Of a DNA stretch of 64,000 nt, positions 9,801-21,061 are shown piece by piece. Below the pieces are notes generated by a model that saw only the letters and a list, made by a program, of their open reading frames with translations, did no database searches and had not been told where the DNA came from. The DNA is from Agapetus fuscipes (Eukaryota; Arthropoda; Insecta; Trichoptera; Glossosomatidae), in contig OX637345.1 in NCBI GenBank assembly GCA_951799405.1, positions 1,178,001 through 1,242,000 on the forward strand, given 5' to 3'. The position numbers and the translations under genes are program-made. Within the stretch, counting starts at the first letter, position 1; each line of letters starts with the position of its first letter.

Positions 9801-12434
9801 TATTCGAGCTGTAAATAAATTGTGATGTCCCCCGAAAGGGCTGAATACCCAATGGTTGCTTAGGACCCTACATAGACCCGTGACGCTAAAAATGTAGAAT
9901 GCTCAGATTCATTTTAATTTATCAAATATTAAGCAGTTACTTTAGAATTTAGCTCATTCAAAATTATATTATTAATTTCTTATGTAATATTTTTTTTAGA
10001 AAAGGAGTACAAAATTCAAAAAATGTATGATATTTGTACGCTGCTTTTCATATTTTCATGTAAATTACAATCTAACAAATAAATGTGAACAAGCTGTCGA
10101 CTGCAATTTGTAAAATACAAAATTCACAGATTTTTATTTCAATATAATTCCTTTTATCACAATCTTAAAGCAATTCTCACTTTAGGATTAAAACTTCTTA
10201 AGAGATCTTAATTGTTTTCAATAATTTAGGTTTCTCTAAAAAAAATTTGTTTATTTCAGTCCCTTTAGTCTATGATTTTCTAAAATATTAAGATCTGCTG
10301 TAAGAAAAATTTAAAATACCATTTTTTTCATATAAAGAGAACTTTTGTAATAAATAAAATATATTGTATTAGTTAATATTTAAAACAAATTGTTGAAATT
10401 TAAAAACGACATGATTTGCTCAATTTTGAAATTTGTACAACATAAAAAGTAATCGAAAACATGAAATATTTCTAACATTATATAAAAATACATTGCCAAA
10501 ATAGGGTACCAATAAACTATTTAAGAGATAAAAATAAGTAAAAAGTAAATGAATGTTTTTTTTCTGAAAATATTAACAATGTTAAAAATGTTTTTTATTA
10601 AATCCAACGCTGAATTTGAATATTTCATATAAATACTTATTGTACCATTTTTTTATAACCATACCCCTAGTCTACAAAAAAATAAATAAACATTATTTAG
10701 TTTTAACAAATAAAATAGAAAATACTACCAGTATATTAAAAATAATTTAAAAGATACAAAGCAATTGTTACATTTTAAAATATATTATTTTTTAAATTAT
10801 GTTACAATTTTAAATTTAAGAAAAATGTATTATTGTATTTGGTGATGGTATAATTTTCAAGGATTATTTTTTTCTCTTTAAATATATTTATCAACTTATT
10901 TTTATTAAAATATGGTATTCTGATAATATTTAATTTTCTTATGAAAATTTTTAACTCAGATTTATTAATAATAAATACAAATGATAATGAAATGGAATTA
11001 TAAAACAATGATGTTTTAATTATGTTTTAAAAATCAACAATGTTTCTTAATTTAATTATTTTTAGTTTCTTGAGCATGTTAGATTATTTTATTATTATTA
11101 TCTGTTCTTATTTCTTCTCTTGGCCGGTGTTGGTGCAATTATTTTTAACATTTTTCTCTTATCCTATTTATAAAATAAATATAACAACTGTTAATAATCA
11201 AATAAAAATTATCTAAATGTTAGAAAGTACTTATAAATCTATTTTATACTTAAACAACACCAATATTATAGAGTCTACACTAAATGCAATAGTTCTTAAA
11301 ATATTGTGCACTTTTTTAGAAATAAATTTAAAAAATATAGTTCTTATGAATACTACTTGTTCGGCATATTTTTTAAAATCTGTTTCTAAAAACACTTCTT
11401 CTTATACAGCCTAACTGTCCATACTTGTTATAACAAAATGGGTGTCTATAAAACATATAAAGGAGCCGCAATAGTCTACAGTAAGTTGAATCGTTTTTTT
11501 TCAATACAAAAAAACATTTTTAACTGATTAAAAATATAGCACTTTTGTGTGAGCACTGTTGTGTCAAAAAAGAAACATTGCAAAAATGTATTTCCTTAAT
11601 TAAAAAAATATCAAAAGTTAATGATGTTTTTTCTGTAGGTAATATTAATTAAGACTTACATAAAGCTCATCGGTGTCATGAAAGAAAATTTCGGCTATGA
11701 TCGGCTGTCTTCGGTTTTGTGGAGCATCTAATCTGTCGTACCAAATAAAATGAAGACAAACAAAAAAGTGCAGAATTTTTTTATAATTTTTTTGAACTAA
11801 CCAGGAACAAACAAAAAATTATGTTTACTTAAAAATATTTAAAGATTAAGAATATTATGTATATAGTATAAAAAATAATAATTTTATTATTGTGAATAAA
11901 CGTATAAATATTCAATAGATTTAAAGTTGTTATCCATGTATAATTGACGTAAATTTTTGTACAGAAATTGAAAAAAATAGAAAAGAAAATTATATTAAAG
12001 AAGCATAAAAAAAGTTTATTAAATTGATTAAATTTTTTATATTTGTACCTGTCAAAACGTAATTTCTGAGAATCGAAAAAAAACCTTAAAATTTTTTTGA
12101 CGGATTTTTTAAATTTTGTGTTTAAAATAACTTGAATGAACCGTCCATACTTAAAGATAACATTTGAACAAAATTAAAATTTTCAGTATGTTTAAAGTTT
12201 ATTTAATTTTATTTTGTATTTCTATTACCATGTATTCTTTTAATTACAAATAAAAAATAAAACCAAGTATTGTTTTTATTCACGCAACTCTGAGTATGCT
12301 GTACACAACCAGCGGTGAAACATTTTTCTCAAATACCAGACATGAACCACAAAGTCTGAAAAGGTTAAAAAGGTTGCAAACCTCTTAATTAAAGAGTTTC
12401 TCCAAAATAAATAATAATAATAATAATCAATAAG
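9801..12434. other. Long AT-rich, repeat-poor stretch
   Basis: About 2.6 kb of very AT-rich DNA without the repeat families that crowd the rest of the window. Frames such as 10802-11008 (-) and 11217-11414 (+) are AT-driven and have no recognisable domains. This could be intergenic or deep intron. Confidence 0.4.
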
Positions 12435-12600
12435 AAGACAGTAGCATAACTGTAACTCTGTTGCTGCTCCGCTAATGGTGGCCAGAACCTCTGCAGAGTT
12501 GCATTCATTTCTCTTGATTCTTGTATGTACCCCTTTCTATTCATTCATATCCATCACCTTTTCCATACATTTTCTTCTTTTACATTATTTCACTATTTCC
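12435..12600 (-). mobile_element. RTE-B 3' end
   Basis: On the minus strand it reads a decayed C-terminal coding end, then CTCTGCAGAGGTTCTGGCCA, ATTAGCGGAGCAGCAACAGA and GTTACAG, the RTE-B 3' signature also seen at 23575 and 52395. Confidence 0.55.
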
Positions 12601-12685
12601 CTACTCTGATTAAGACATACTTTACTTGGTCTTTTCTTTCTTTCACAATTCTTATCGTATCATTGAAAAGTAATACGTTCAACTT

Positions 12686-12872
12686 GCCACAAGATGATTT
12701 CTTTATAGCGCCGTTTCGTGATGTAGTCACTCCAAGGGCGCTTCAGCAAATAATGCTAGAAATTTGCTTGACTTCAGTGCATTTTGGTACTTTCCATGGT
12801 CCTTTAGCTCTCTCACATGATGATGCAAGTAGTTCAAGGCCAGAGGACCAGCAACTGCAACTGCAAATGAAA
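12686..12872 (-). mobile_element. L2/CR1-like LINE 3' end
   Basis: On the minus strand it ends with TGACTACATCACGAAACGGC and GCTATAAAGAAATCATC. The coding part matches the copy at 57840-58105, which reads the typical C-terminus GPLAWNHLP. Here the frame is decayed. Confidence 0.65.
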
Positions 12873-12875
12873 ATT

Positions 12876-12998
12876 GTCAACGACGATACCATGTTGAAAG
12901 CACCGGTTCTCATCAGATCACCGAAGTTAAGCAACATTGGGCGTGGATGCTACTCGAATGGGTGACCGCTCAGGTACACCGCGTGTCGTTGGCATCTT
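12876..12998 (+). pseudogene. 5S rRNA pseudogene
   Basis: About 123 bases align end to end with an insect 5S rRNA. They start GTCAACGACGATACCATGTT. CGGTTCTCATCAGATCACCG and AAGTTAAGCAACATTGGGCG follow, then GGGTGACCGCTCAGGTACAC, and the end is CGCGTGTCGTTGGCATCTT. Substitutions within conserved arms (for example AACATTGGGCGTGGATGC) mark it as a pseudogene or retro-derived copy. It sits exactly between an L2-like LINE end and a SINE-2. Confidence 0.8.
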
Positions 12999-13320
12999 GG
13001 ACCGGTCCGTAGACCAGCGGCAACACTTTGGACTCGTAAATGGAAAGTTGTGGATTTGGATCCCGGCGGAGCACAAAAAAATTATCATTTATATTTCCAA
13101 ATATGCTCTTCGCTGGGTTGAAAAAATTCATGAAGCCTTCACCCAAGACCGGTCACTAAAGGTCCATCCAGCCTTACAGCAACTGAGTCTTGCTTGAGTA
13201 TTGTCGCTTTGTAGTGACGACCAAGCTCGTACACCTCTGCGGCACTACAACTAGTGTCATAGACCCCTAAAGTCTTTAGAATCTAGGGAATCTCTCGCAC
13301 AGGATTTCTTAAAAAAAAAA
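12999..13320 (+). repeat. SINE-2 (tRNA-headed), full length
   Basis: Head GGACCGGTCCGTAGACCAGC and ACACTTTGGACTCGTAAATG. Body with TCTTCGCTGGGTTGAAAAA, GGTCCATCCAGCCTTACAGC and TTGTCGCTTTGTAGTGACGA. The 3' part is TCTAGGGAATCTCTCGCACA, then GGATTTCTTAAAAA and a poly(A) run. Confidence 0.8.
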
Positions 13321-13374
13321 AATGCACGCTGTCCAAGCATTGTGTAAACTTTGTGTTAACATTGTGTTCATCAT

Positions 13375-13490
13375 TGCACTTTCACCCTGAAGAAGCCCAT
13401 CGTAGGCATGGGCGAACCGTCCGGAAACTCCAGCTTCCATAGGGCACGACAACAGATCCCGGAAAATTTCTCTCCAGCATCAATATGTAA
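13375..13490 (+). repeat. Retroelement end with CTGAAGA-stem-GAA motif
   Basis: 13387-13418 reads CTGAAGA, a 5-bp stem (GCCCA/TGGGC) and then GAACC. The same layout and the following CAGATCCCGGAAA-type text occur at 14799. Such motifs are common at Penelope-like element ends, where hammerhead ribozymes are known; assignment here is inference. Confidence 0.4.
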
Positions 13491-14061
13491 CTTTTATTAC
13501 AAGTTCTTCAATCCGTGTTTTGGCCCCTGTTTCTGCCAAACATATTGTTCTGAGAGTGACATAATTATGCACACAATACGGTAATAAGTCGCACTATACG
13601 CGCAGCTTAAATTTTTACCTGAAGCTTGTGTAGGTACCTCCCGATTATCAAGTGATTTATTTTCAGAATATTTCTAATTTACCTTTTGCATCACTAAGTA
13701 TTTGAATAAATAAAGCGGCAATTTCTCGTGTATATATACGAGTACACCTCCAAAAATCCTGCAAATTTATGAATCATAAATTGCGAAATATAAATACGGC
13801 TGCCGGCATTAAACAGTGGCTATTTCATTGCGCCAAATTAAAAGCAGGAGAAGCGTATGTGCCTTGCCACCCTTAAAGCACTGACTCGGTAGTCGTATGC
13901 TTTTAATGCTTCAAACACAGAACATTCGAAAGTCGAAACCAAAATAGGATAACATGGGCCTTCCTATGTATATAAAGCACTGACTCAGATTTGGAACGAT
14001 TAAGCCGTTTTATAAAATATGGGAATTAGAAAAGCAAAACGAGGAATGCATATCGTCCCCG
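13491..14061. other. No recognised feature
   Basis: No gene or repeat is recognised apart from scattered AT-rich runs. Confidence 0.3.
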
Positions 14062-14245
14062 CATTGCTTGTTTGGCTTATCCACCACTTGACTCAAAGAT
14101 GTCCTTTCAATAAACATTCTACACAGTCACAAAAATAATTTCTAGTTTTTATAAGACACATTGGTCCAGTACACATTTGATTGCTCATGTGAAATTACCT
14201 ATGAAGGGCAAAAGATAAACAAGCACTAATGGAACGATCTAAATC
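14062..14245. mobile_element. MITE-1 copy, internally deleted
   Basis: Termini GCATTGCTTGTTTGGCTTA and AGATAAACAAGCACTAATG. The middle is shorter than in other copies. Confidence 0.75.
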
Positions 14246-14309
14246 ACTGACTTTCGTTTTTTTCGAATCGGAATCGACGTTCAAAACCTTGCATAAATTC
14301 ATATGAAGG

Positions 14310-14413
14310 TAAAAGAAAAACAATTTTGTTTTCGATTACGTGAGTATATTTTTATATACCGTGGAATATAAAAATATACTCACGTAATCGAAAACAAAAC
14401 TGTTTTTCTTTTA
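14310..14413. repeat. Near-perfect 48-bp inverted repeat (hairpin)
   Basis: Arms 14310-14357 and 14366-14413 are complementary with one mismatch and an 8-base spacer (ACCGTGGA). The arm core is GATTACGTGAGTATATTTTT. CATATGAAGG occurs just before the hairpin and again near 14464. No gene is associated. Confidence 0.9.
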
Positions 14414-14789
14414 TCATTAATGATGAACGATTACAAAGTTAATGCCTCTACAATCAATAAATCATATGAAGGTCTTTAAAATAGGAAAGAATCATTCCCT
14501 CATGGAACAAAAAAATTATGTTGTGTTTGTGAGATGCTATCGAAGAAAACCTCCCAATAGGTACATTGTTAAGAGAGTTTTTATTCTGAGCTAAATTTGC
14601 TGATAAGAGAGAAAAGATTATTGAAAGTACAACGAAAAAGGCAATGAAGATTACTGTATTTCAATTCTTAAATTATCTGTCATCCTTCAAGCGTCAAATC
14701 TGCAGATCTGTTTAACTTACAAAAGGTTTTCTCAACAACCCTTCCAATTCCAATGTCAGTTTTACCAGCACCATCCTGATCATCCCATC
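14414..14789. other. No recognised feature
   Basis: AT-rich sequence, nothing recognised. Confidence 0.3.
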
Positions 14790-14895
14790 ACCGTTGTGTT
14801 GAAGAAGGCCATTGCAGACAATGGCGAAACGACCAGAAGTTCCAACTCTGAAAAACTACGGCAACAGACCCCGGAAAGCAATTCTCCAGTGTCAA
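14790..14895 (+). repeat. Second CTGAAGA-stem-GAAAC type element end
   Basis: 14799-14830 reads TTGAAGAAG, a perfect 7-bp stem (GCCATTG/CAATGGC) and CGAAACGACC, then GCAACAGACCCCGGAAAGCA, parallel to 13375-13490. Confidence 0.45.
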
Positions 14896-15284
14896 AAGCA
14901 TACATCGTACGATAAACCAATACGAAATTTCGAACGACATTCGAGGTGCGCCTGTATGAACCTTATGCTCCCCCACGATATATGACTTCATATTATTACA
15001 TGGTTGCTACATGTGTATCTATTATTACTGCAGCGAATAAGCGATGTCTACAATGCCAGGGAGGAATAAAAACGACTCTATTGTCGGCAATTTAAATTCA
15101 TATCCTTCCCTGAAATGAAAAATTTGCTTATAATGTTTATCATTACACTCAATGCAAATGAAAAAGTCATACTTTTGTCTTTGTTTTCAGTAATGATTTC
15201 TCTCTCTTCTTTTGATGCCACTCTTTTGAAATTTTCCTTACATCATTCAAACACCTTTTTGACCTTTCTTGAGTCGCACATGTA

Positions 15285-15499
15285 GATCCTGCAAAGAACT
15301 CTAGGATAGTCGGAGATACACTTGATGACACTCCTTCCGTTGTCAGACCACTCGAACGTCCCAGGGTATGGTAGACAGATGATGTCGAGGATGACGCGGA
15401 AGTCCTGGGAATAAAGGGACCATGGAGAGAAGCGGCACAAGACAGAGAGTCCAGGAGGATTGTCATATGGAAGCCCAGAGCCTTAAAGGCTTATGAGTA
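15285..15499 (+). mobile_element. LINE C-terminal remnant
   Basis: One frame reads RPLERPRVW, a stop, then DDVEDDAEVLGIKGPWREAA and QDRESRR, ending AL-KAYEY and a stop. This follows the usual LINE C-terminus (GRPRxRWxDDV...LGIxxWxxxAQDRxxWR). It differs from RTE-A and RTE-B, so it is a third LINE lineage. Confidence 0.55.
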
Positions 15500-15639
15500 T
15501 TAAGTAAGTTTTACATTCCATACGAATATCTGCTCTTGATGATTCTTTCTTCTTCAATGGCACTGCAGTCCATTTCGCACTATTCTTCTAATGATGTATT
15601 TTCTTCCATAATTCCAGTCCTCACTTGCTAACTTTTTTT

Positions 15640-16150
15640 AAAATTTTATAAATAGCATTGGACTAAAAACGTAACCTTGACTGACACCATATTCATGCGG
15701 TAGTTATTTTAATTAGTTTCATAATGAAATATCTAATTATCACATAAAAAAATCAATTGCACATAAAAATACAGAAACTTTATTTAAAATATAAATTATT
15801 ATCTAATTATCACATCAAAAAAGACAACAACTTGAGAATGCACACTTAATGAATAATATATGACCAAAGACGCTGCCTTGACTGACACCATCATCTTTTG
15901 TTAGATATTTTATTGCATTTCAATGTCGAAAAGCTGCTCATCTCATTGAATTTTTCACTTACTACTGAAAATACAAAAACTTACTTCATTTGAAAGATAG
16001 TATATTGTTGCTATACCGCATAATGTGTGCATACATGATGAATAACATTGGGCCCAAGTCGTTGCCTTGGCTCACACCATCTTCTTACAGCGTACACTTT
16101 ATAGCGTTTCAATTTAGAATAGCTACTAATCTCATTCCCGCTGCAGTAGT
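15640..16150 (-). pseudogene. Three tandem decayed reverse-transcriptase fragments
   Basis: On the minus strand, near 16040-16085, 15865-15905 and 15655-15700, the text DGVSQGNDLGPMLFI, DGVSQGSVFGHILFI and YGVSQGYVFSPMLFI appears. These are variants of the RT motif GVxQGxxLxPxLF. The repeats lie about 170-210 bases apart with short AT-rich blocks between them. All are broken. Confidence 0.5.
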
Positions 16151-16377
16151 GCGACGTCTGTCGGGCGAAATGCAATTTAGCGGGAAAATGAAATTGAAAA
16201 ACGCGGCAAATTTGAAGAAATACATTTTAGAATATTATGTGCTTGATGGAAGACGAAATTGCCATGAAAATATTTTCAATTTATTGTCACTTTTATTGAA
16301 TTCACCCAACATAAAAAAAATATATTGGGCTTTTTAGACCTGTATATTTTTTACGAAAAAGTGTGTTTAAGAAAAAC

Positions 16378-16635
16378 CTCTAATCTATAATCAAAGTTGC
16401 ACACATATTTATAAGCATTCAATACTCATATAAATGCATGCCCACAAGCAGACACGTATAAGTTCGCGCTTAAACATGCCGCATGTGAACTTACAATAAA
16501 AAACCCAATCTCAAATAAACATACCTAAGCCCTAAAAAAATTTCCGACCTTCCCTGAAACAGGGATGACATTTGCAAAATGAACTATTTTTTCTGTATGC
16601 CTGGTCAGCATCATACTAACTTATAATTCAAGGAA
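16378..16635 (-). repeat. A-tail copy
   Basis: Complete module on the minus strand, ends ATAATCAAAGTTGCACAC and AACTTATAATTCAAGGAAA. Confidence 0.8.
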
Positions 16636-16649
16636 ATCAATAATATTAG

Positions 16650-16945
16650 GATGATTTATTTGTGAGCGCTGTTTTGGTGTAAATCACAGCTCAAGAGCTA
16701 TATTCAAACTTGATCGTCGCTATAGAAAGCGCCAATATTCAAACAATACCCAGTTGCTGTAAGCCTGAATGGACCCTTGGCGACCGGTCTTTGGTAAAGA
16801 TAGATATTTTTTTCAACCCAGCGAAGGGCATATTTGAAAATATTAATGATACTTTTTTGTGCGCCGCCGGGAGTCAAACCCACGGCCTACCATTTACCGA
16901 CTCCGAAACGTTACCACTAGACTACGTACCTACCGGTCAAATATA
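16650..16945 (-). repeat. SINE-2, full length
   Basis: On the minus strand: head GTAGTCTAGTGGTAACGTTT, B box GTGGGTTTGACTCCC. The body has CTTCGCTGGGTTGAAAAAAA and GCGCTTTCTATAGCGACGAT. The 3' end ACAGCGCTCACAAATAAATC matches the copy at 45338. Confidence 0.75.
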
Positions 16946-17309
16946 TATATCAAACCACCATAATCTTAGCTTAAGCCTAACAGTAAAAAGACTGTTCTTC
17001 AAGAGATGAAATAAATATAACAAGTACAATTCTATTGTTCGGATCACAATAGATTTATACCTTTTCAGACACGACATTTATTTTTGAAAAAAAGGAAAAG
17101 TGCATCACAACATCCTGGGAAAAGGTGCTTCTGTGAATTGAAAACATTTTGTGAAATAAATGAAACACCCTCCGGATTGTGAAAAGGCGAAAAATGAATT
17201 CTTTGCGGTCTGCGGTGAGAGGTGAACGTCGACTGGGGGCGCGTTCGCGAAAATTGGCAAAATATTCGATTGCTATGTAGGTACCTTTCAATTCTATTTT
17301 TTTTATATA

Positions 17310-17522
17310 AAGAATAGATGGATGTCGTGGTAGAGGAAGATTGAGAAAGGTATGGATGGATGGACCAAATATCCGAAATTGCGAATGAATGGAATATCCA
17401 GAGTCATAATAAAAGAAGAGCCTGTATGAAGAAAGGTATGACTCTGGAGGAAATGAAAGAAGTATGTGAGGACAGAAAAAAACTGAGTATAAGAATCAAA
17501 TGTCAGTTTACCTTGATTGTTT
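17310..17522 (+). pseudogene. RTE-A C-terminal coding fragment
   Basis: Reads ATGGATGTCGTGGTAGAGGA, then the RTE-A C-terminus (GRGRLRKVW...QISEIANEWNIQSHNKRRACMK) with an insertion that breaks the frame near the start of the KVMT block. The end AGGACAGAAAAAAACTGAG has decayed. There is no A-tail behind it. Confidence 0.7.
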
Positions 17523-17669
17523 AATGTCTTATTCTATGATAAATGCACTTATTTTCTAAAAAAATACAGAAATCAGCTGTTTACACGCCGCCATGTTTTA
17601 TTGCTTGCTATCTTCAAATAGATACAGTAAAACCTTTTGACGACAGTTGAGTCCGCAGACACAGCTTCC
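17523..17669. other. Short unassigned stretch
   Basis: Nothing recognised, apart from ATCTTCAAATAGATACRGTA, which is shared with 25965. Confidence 0.3.
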
Positions 17670-17930
17670 TCCCAGCGCTTGTTTAGCTTATCTAATATTT
17701 GATTGAAAGATGACCTTTTTAATGAAATTCTCTTAGGAATCATGTTCTAAATAATCTGAGCTAAGAAAAAAACGTACAACACCATAATGTGAGAGTTGTT
17801 TTAAATATATTTTTAATTAATTTCCAGTTTTCATAAGACACATTGGTCCAGTACACATACAAACATTGCTCATGTGAAAGTACCTGTCATGAATCAAGAC
17901 AAACAAGCACTAAGAGACGACAGTCGACAA
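17670..17930. mobile_element. MITE-1 copy
   Basis: Termini CCAGCGCTTGTTTAGCTTA and CAAGACAAACAAGCACTAAG, followed by GACGAC. The interior has AATGTGAGAGTTGTTTTAAA and ACATTGGTCCAGTACACATA. Confidence 0.8.
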
Positions 17931-18159
17931 GAAAACGTCACAAATTTCGAATACTTTCGCACGGCAAAGACATATTTTCTAGAATACGCTTCCATCGCTT
18001 GTGTTATGTACCCGCTTGAACATGCTGGACGTGACTCTATTAACGTCTAGGCACGGCCAGAGCCCTACATGTCGCTTTTCCAATTTACCCTTCCTCCTTC
18101 CACACGGGAACTCTGCCGGCAAACGGACGAAAAATATAATCCTAGTCCATAGATATAAT

Positions 18160-19180
18160 GTGGTTCCATGCTAGAACGCCGCAGTGACAAGAAAATGCAA
18201 GACATAACGACGCACGACAAAACGACACATGACAGAACGACACAGTGGCAAAATGACACACGACAGAACAACACAGTGACATAACGACACACGACAAAAC
18301 GACACAGTGACAAAATGGCACACGACAGAACAACAAAGTGACATAACGGCGCACGACAAAACGACACAGGACATAACGACACAGTCACAAAATGACATAC
18401 GACAGAGCAACACAGAGACATAACGACACATGATAAGACGACACATAATAGAACGACAGATGACAGAACGACACAGTGACAAGAAAACGCAAGACATAAC
18501 GACGCACGACAAAACGACATATGACAAAACGACACAGGACATAACGACACAGTGACAAAATGACACAGTTGCAAAATGACACACGACAAAACGACACAGT
18601 GACAAAATGACACACGACAGAACAACACAGTGACATAACGACACACAACAAAACGACACAGTGACAAAATGACACACGACAGAACAACACAGTGACATTA
18701 CGGCGCACGACAAAACGAGACAAGACATAACGACACAGTGACAAAATGGCACACGACAGAACAACACAGTGACATAACGACACATGATAGAACAAAACAT
18801 AATAGAACGATAGATAATAGAACGACACAGTGACAAAATAACACACGACAGAACAACACAGTGACATAACGACACATGATAGAACGACACATGATAGAAA
18901 GTCAGATGACATAACGACACATGAGAGAACGACACATGACTGATCACTATGACAAAACAACACTAGAAAGTCATTCTGTCATGTGATGTTTTTTTCATGT
19001 GCCGTTTTTCATACGTTTTGTTTTTCATGTGATGTTTTGTCCTTGTTTTGTCATAATAATTTAATTTCTATGTTGTTTTGTCATACTGATGTTTTATCAC
19101 GTGATTTAACTGCCATTGTGATATCCTGTCATATCGTGTCGTTATGTCATGCGTCGTTTTGTCACTGTGTTGTTGTATAC
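18160..19180. mobile_element. Foldback-like element 1 (satellite arms), copy A
   Basis: Starts near TTCCATGCTAGAACGCCGCA. About 780 bases of degenerate short repeats on the plus strand (ACAGTGACAAAACGACACA, ACACGACAGAACAACACAGT) follow. From about 18970 to 19170 the complement appears (TTTTGTCATRCTGATGTTTT, GTCGTTTTGTCACTGTGTTG). The two arms can therefore pair. The long minus-strand frames across the array translate this satellite (VSFCHCVVLSCV repeats) and are not genes. Confidence 0.7.
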
Positions 19181-19319
19181 CCGTCACTATCTATATATTA
19201 TATATCAACTCGGACGAGTGCAAACGACGTTTCGCTGGACTTGCGATGATTTTTCAATATAAAATCTGTAATTCGATTTATAGATCAAAAGCCTTAGGAT
19301 AATATATATAATCTGTGAT

Positions 19320-19558
19320 AAGGCCGGTCCAAAGTCTAGTGGTAACACTTTGGACTCGTACATAGAAGGTCGTGGGTTCGAATCCTGGCGGAGCACAATA
19401 AATATACCATTTATATTTTCAAATACGCTCTTTACTTGGCTTTACACTTAAAACATCTTTACCAAAGACCACATGGCCACCAAAGGTCCAGCCAGCCTTA
19501 CAGCAACTGGGTCTTGCTTTAGAATTGGCGCTTTGCAGCGATGACCAAGCTCGTCAAA
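19320..19558 (+). repeat. SINE-2 copy
   Basis: Head AAGGCCGGTCCAAAGTCTAG, B box GTGGGTTCGAATCCTGGCG, then GCGCTTTGCAGCGATGACCA. It ends directly against a SINE-1. Confidence 0.8.
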
Positions 19559-19559
19559 A

Positions 19560-19860
19560 AGTCCGGTATATAGCTCAGTTGGTGGAATGCTTGCAAGAGC
19601 AAGGGTTCGATTCGCACCGAGGGTGTCAGGAATGATTTCTCGTTTCGGTATTTTCTTCAAACCCAAAATAAACTACAGGCAATATTTACTCAGGCTTCAC
19701 AAGAAATGAGTATCTACCTACCAGCCCCCTCGGAAGCTGGGCACACTCCACTTCAACTGGTTAAATAAAAAAATATAAAAAGTTCCATTCGCCACATGCG
19801 ATTCCTTCGGGGAAAACGCGACAAAAAGTTACACTACTGGTGTAGCTTAGTCGTAAAAAT
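19560..19860 (+). repeat. SINE-1, full length
   Basis: Head AGTCCGGTATATAGCTCAGT and AGCAAGGGTTCGATTCGCAC. The body runs through GAGGGTGTCAGGAATGATTT, CTCAGGCTTCACAAGAAATG and CGCCACATGCGATTCCTTCG to GGTGTAGCTTAGTCG. Confidence 0.8.
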
Positions 19861-19984
19861 ACCTGATGACGGTCTCAGGACCGAAAGTGTTTTTCAGTTG
19901 CCTAGTAGGTATGCAATACATTTTATTTCTTTCGATTGCGTTCATATGCAAATAAACTCCTCAGTAAATAACACCCCCTAAAGC

Positions 19985-20210
19985 AGGGGTCTCAAATGGT
20001 TGCACGCGAGAGTCTCGGGGGGTCCACGAGAGGGGTTATTGCTTAAATTTTTTTCTCCTGATTCAACTCAGAAGACAATTCAACTTTGATTCCTTTGGTT
20101 AATTGGCAGCAATGTGTATTCATATCATTTTTTCCAATCCTCTTTCTCAAAGATTTTTTTTTGACCTCCTTGTAGTTGGAACAGTTAGAACCCTTGATCT
20201 AAATCTAATC
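19985..20210 (+). repeat. Tandem-duplicated unit, copy 1
   Basis: Begins with the hAT-like CAGGGGTCTCAAATGG. It contains CTGATTCAACTCAGAAGA, GGTTAATTGGCAGCAATGTG and TTGGAACAGTTAGAACCCTT. The second copy is 21105-21305. An RTE-A copy is inserted at the end of this unit. Confidence 0.6.
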
Positions 20211-21060
20211 TAAATCTAAGCTGCAAAGATATGTATCAATTGAGATTCATATTAAATGCATTCCCACAAGCAGACATGCATAATTTCGCGCTTACACATG
20301 CCGCATGTGGACCTACAATATAAAAAACCCAATCTCAAATGAACATAAGCCCTGCAACTCTTGCCGACCTTCCCTGAAGCAGGGGTGACATTGGCAAAGT
20401 GAACCATTTTTTACAGTATGGGTGGTCAGCCACATACCAACCTATCAGTCAAGGAGTATCTACAAGCAATTAATACAATCAAAGATGTATATAAAACAAA
20501 TAAACTCTAAACAATTAAACAGTAAAAAATTAAAAAAAAACTACCAAACATATTTTTTTTAAATTTAAAAGCCTCAGCTTTAACCGCCAGCATTACAGAT
20601 CAACCGCCATTTCTTTCGATCCTTGCATACTTCTTTCATTTCATCCAGAGCCATAACCTTTTTCATACAAGCTCTCCTTTTATTATGACTCTGGATATCC
20701 CATTCATTCGCTATTTCGAAAATTTGGTCCATCCATACCTTTCTCGGTCTTCCTCTTCCACGACATCCATCAATTCTCGCAGCATACACTTTCTTCGTCA
20801 GTCTTTCCTCATTCATTCTCTCCAAATGTCCAAACCATCTAAGTATACTTCTTTTAATCTTTACTTTCACATTTTCTCTTACACCACATTCCTCTCTAAC
20901 AAAATCATTCCTCACCTTATCACTCCGTCTTTTCCCAATCATACTTCTTAAGTAGTCCATTTCTACTGTATGGACTTTACTAATCTCACTTTCATTCACC
21001 GTCCAGGCTTCACTTCCATACATCAGAGTGGGTACTAGTATACCACCGTGCACCGCCAGT
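20211..21060 (-). mobile_element. RTE-A, 5'-truncated, with A-tail
   Basis: On the minus strand, 21053-20580 is an open C-terminal frame of 157 codons. It runs from HGGILVPTLMYGSEAWTV through LRWFGHLERM and GRGRPRKVWMDQIFEIANEW to DRKKWRLICNAGG. An AT-rich spacer and the A-tail (20455-20211) follow, ending in (TTAGATT)n. It is about 90% like the long copy at 26886. It sits inside a tandem duplication whose text (ATCCCCTCAATTATGATGT) resumes at 21062. Confidence 0.9.
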
Positions 21061-21061
21061 C

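Noticed and set aside
12876..12998. Functional 5S rRNA gene
   Set aside because: Too many changes in conserved arms and a transposon context; called a pseudogene.
18065..18963. Several long overlapping minus-strand frames (up to 258 codons) rich in Cys, Val, Ser and Leu
   Set aside because: They translate a degenerate short tandem repeat in all three frames at once, with no start context or domain; this is satellite DNA.
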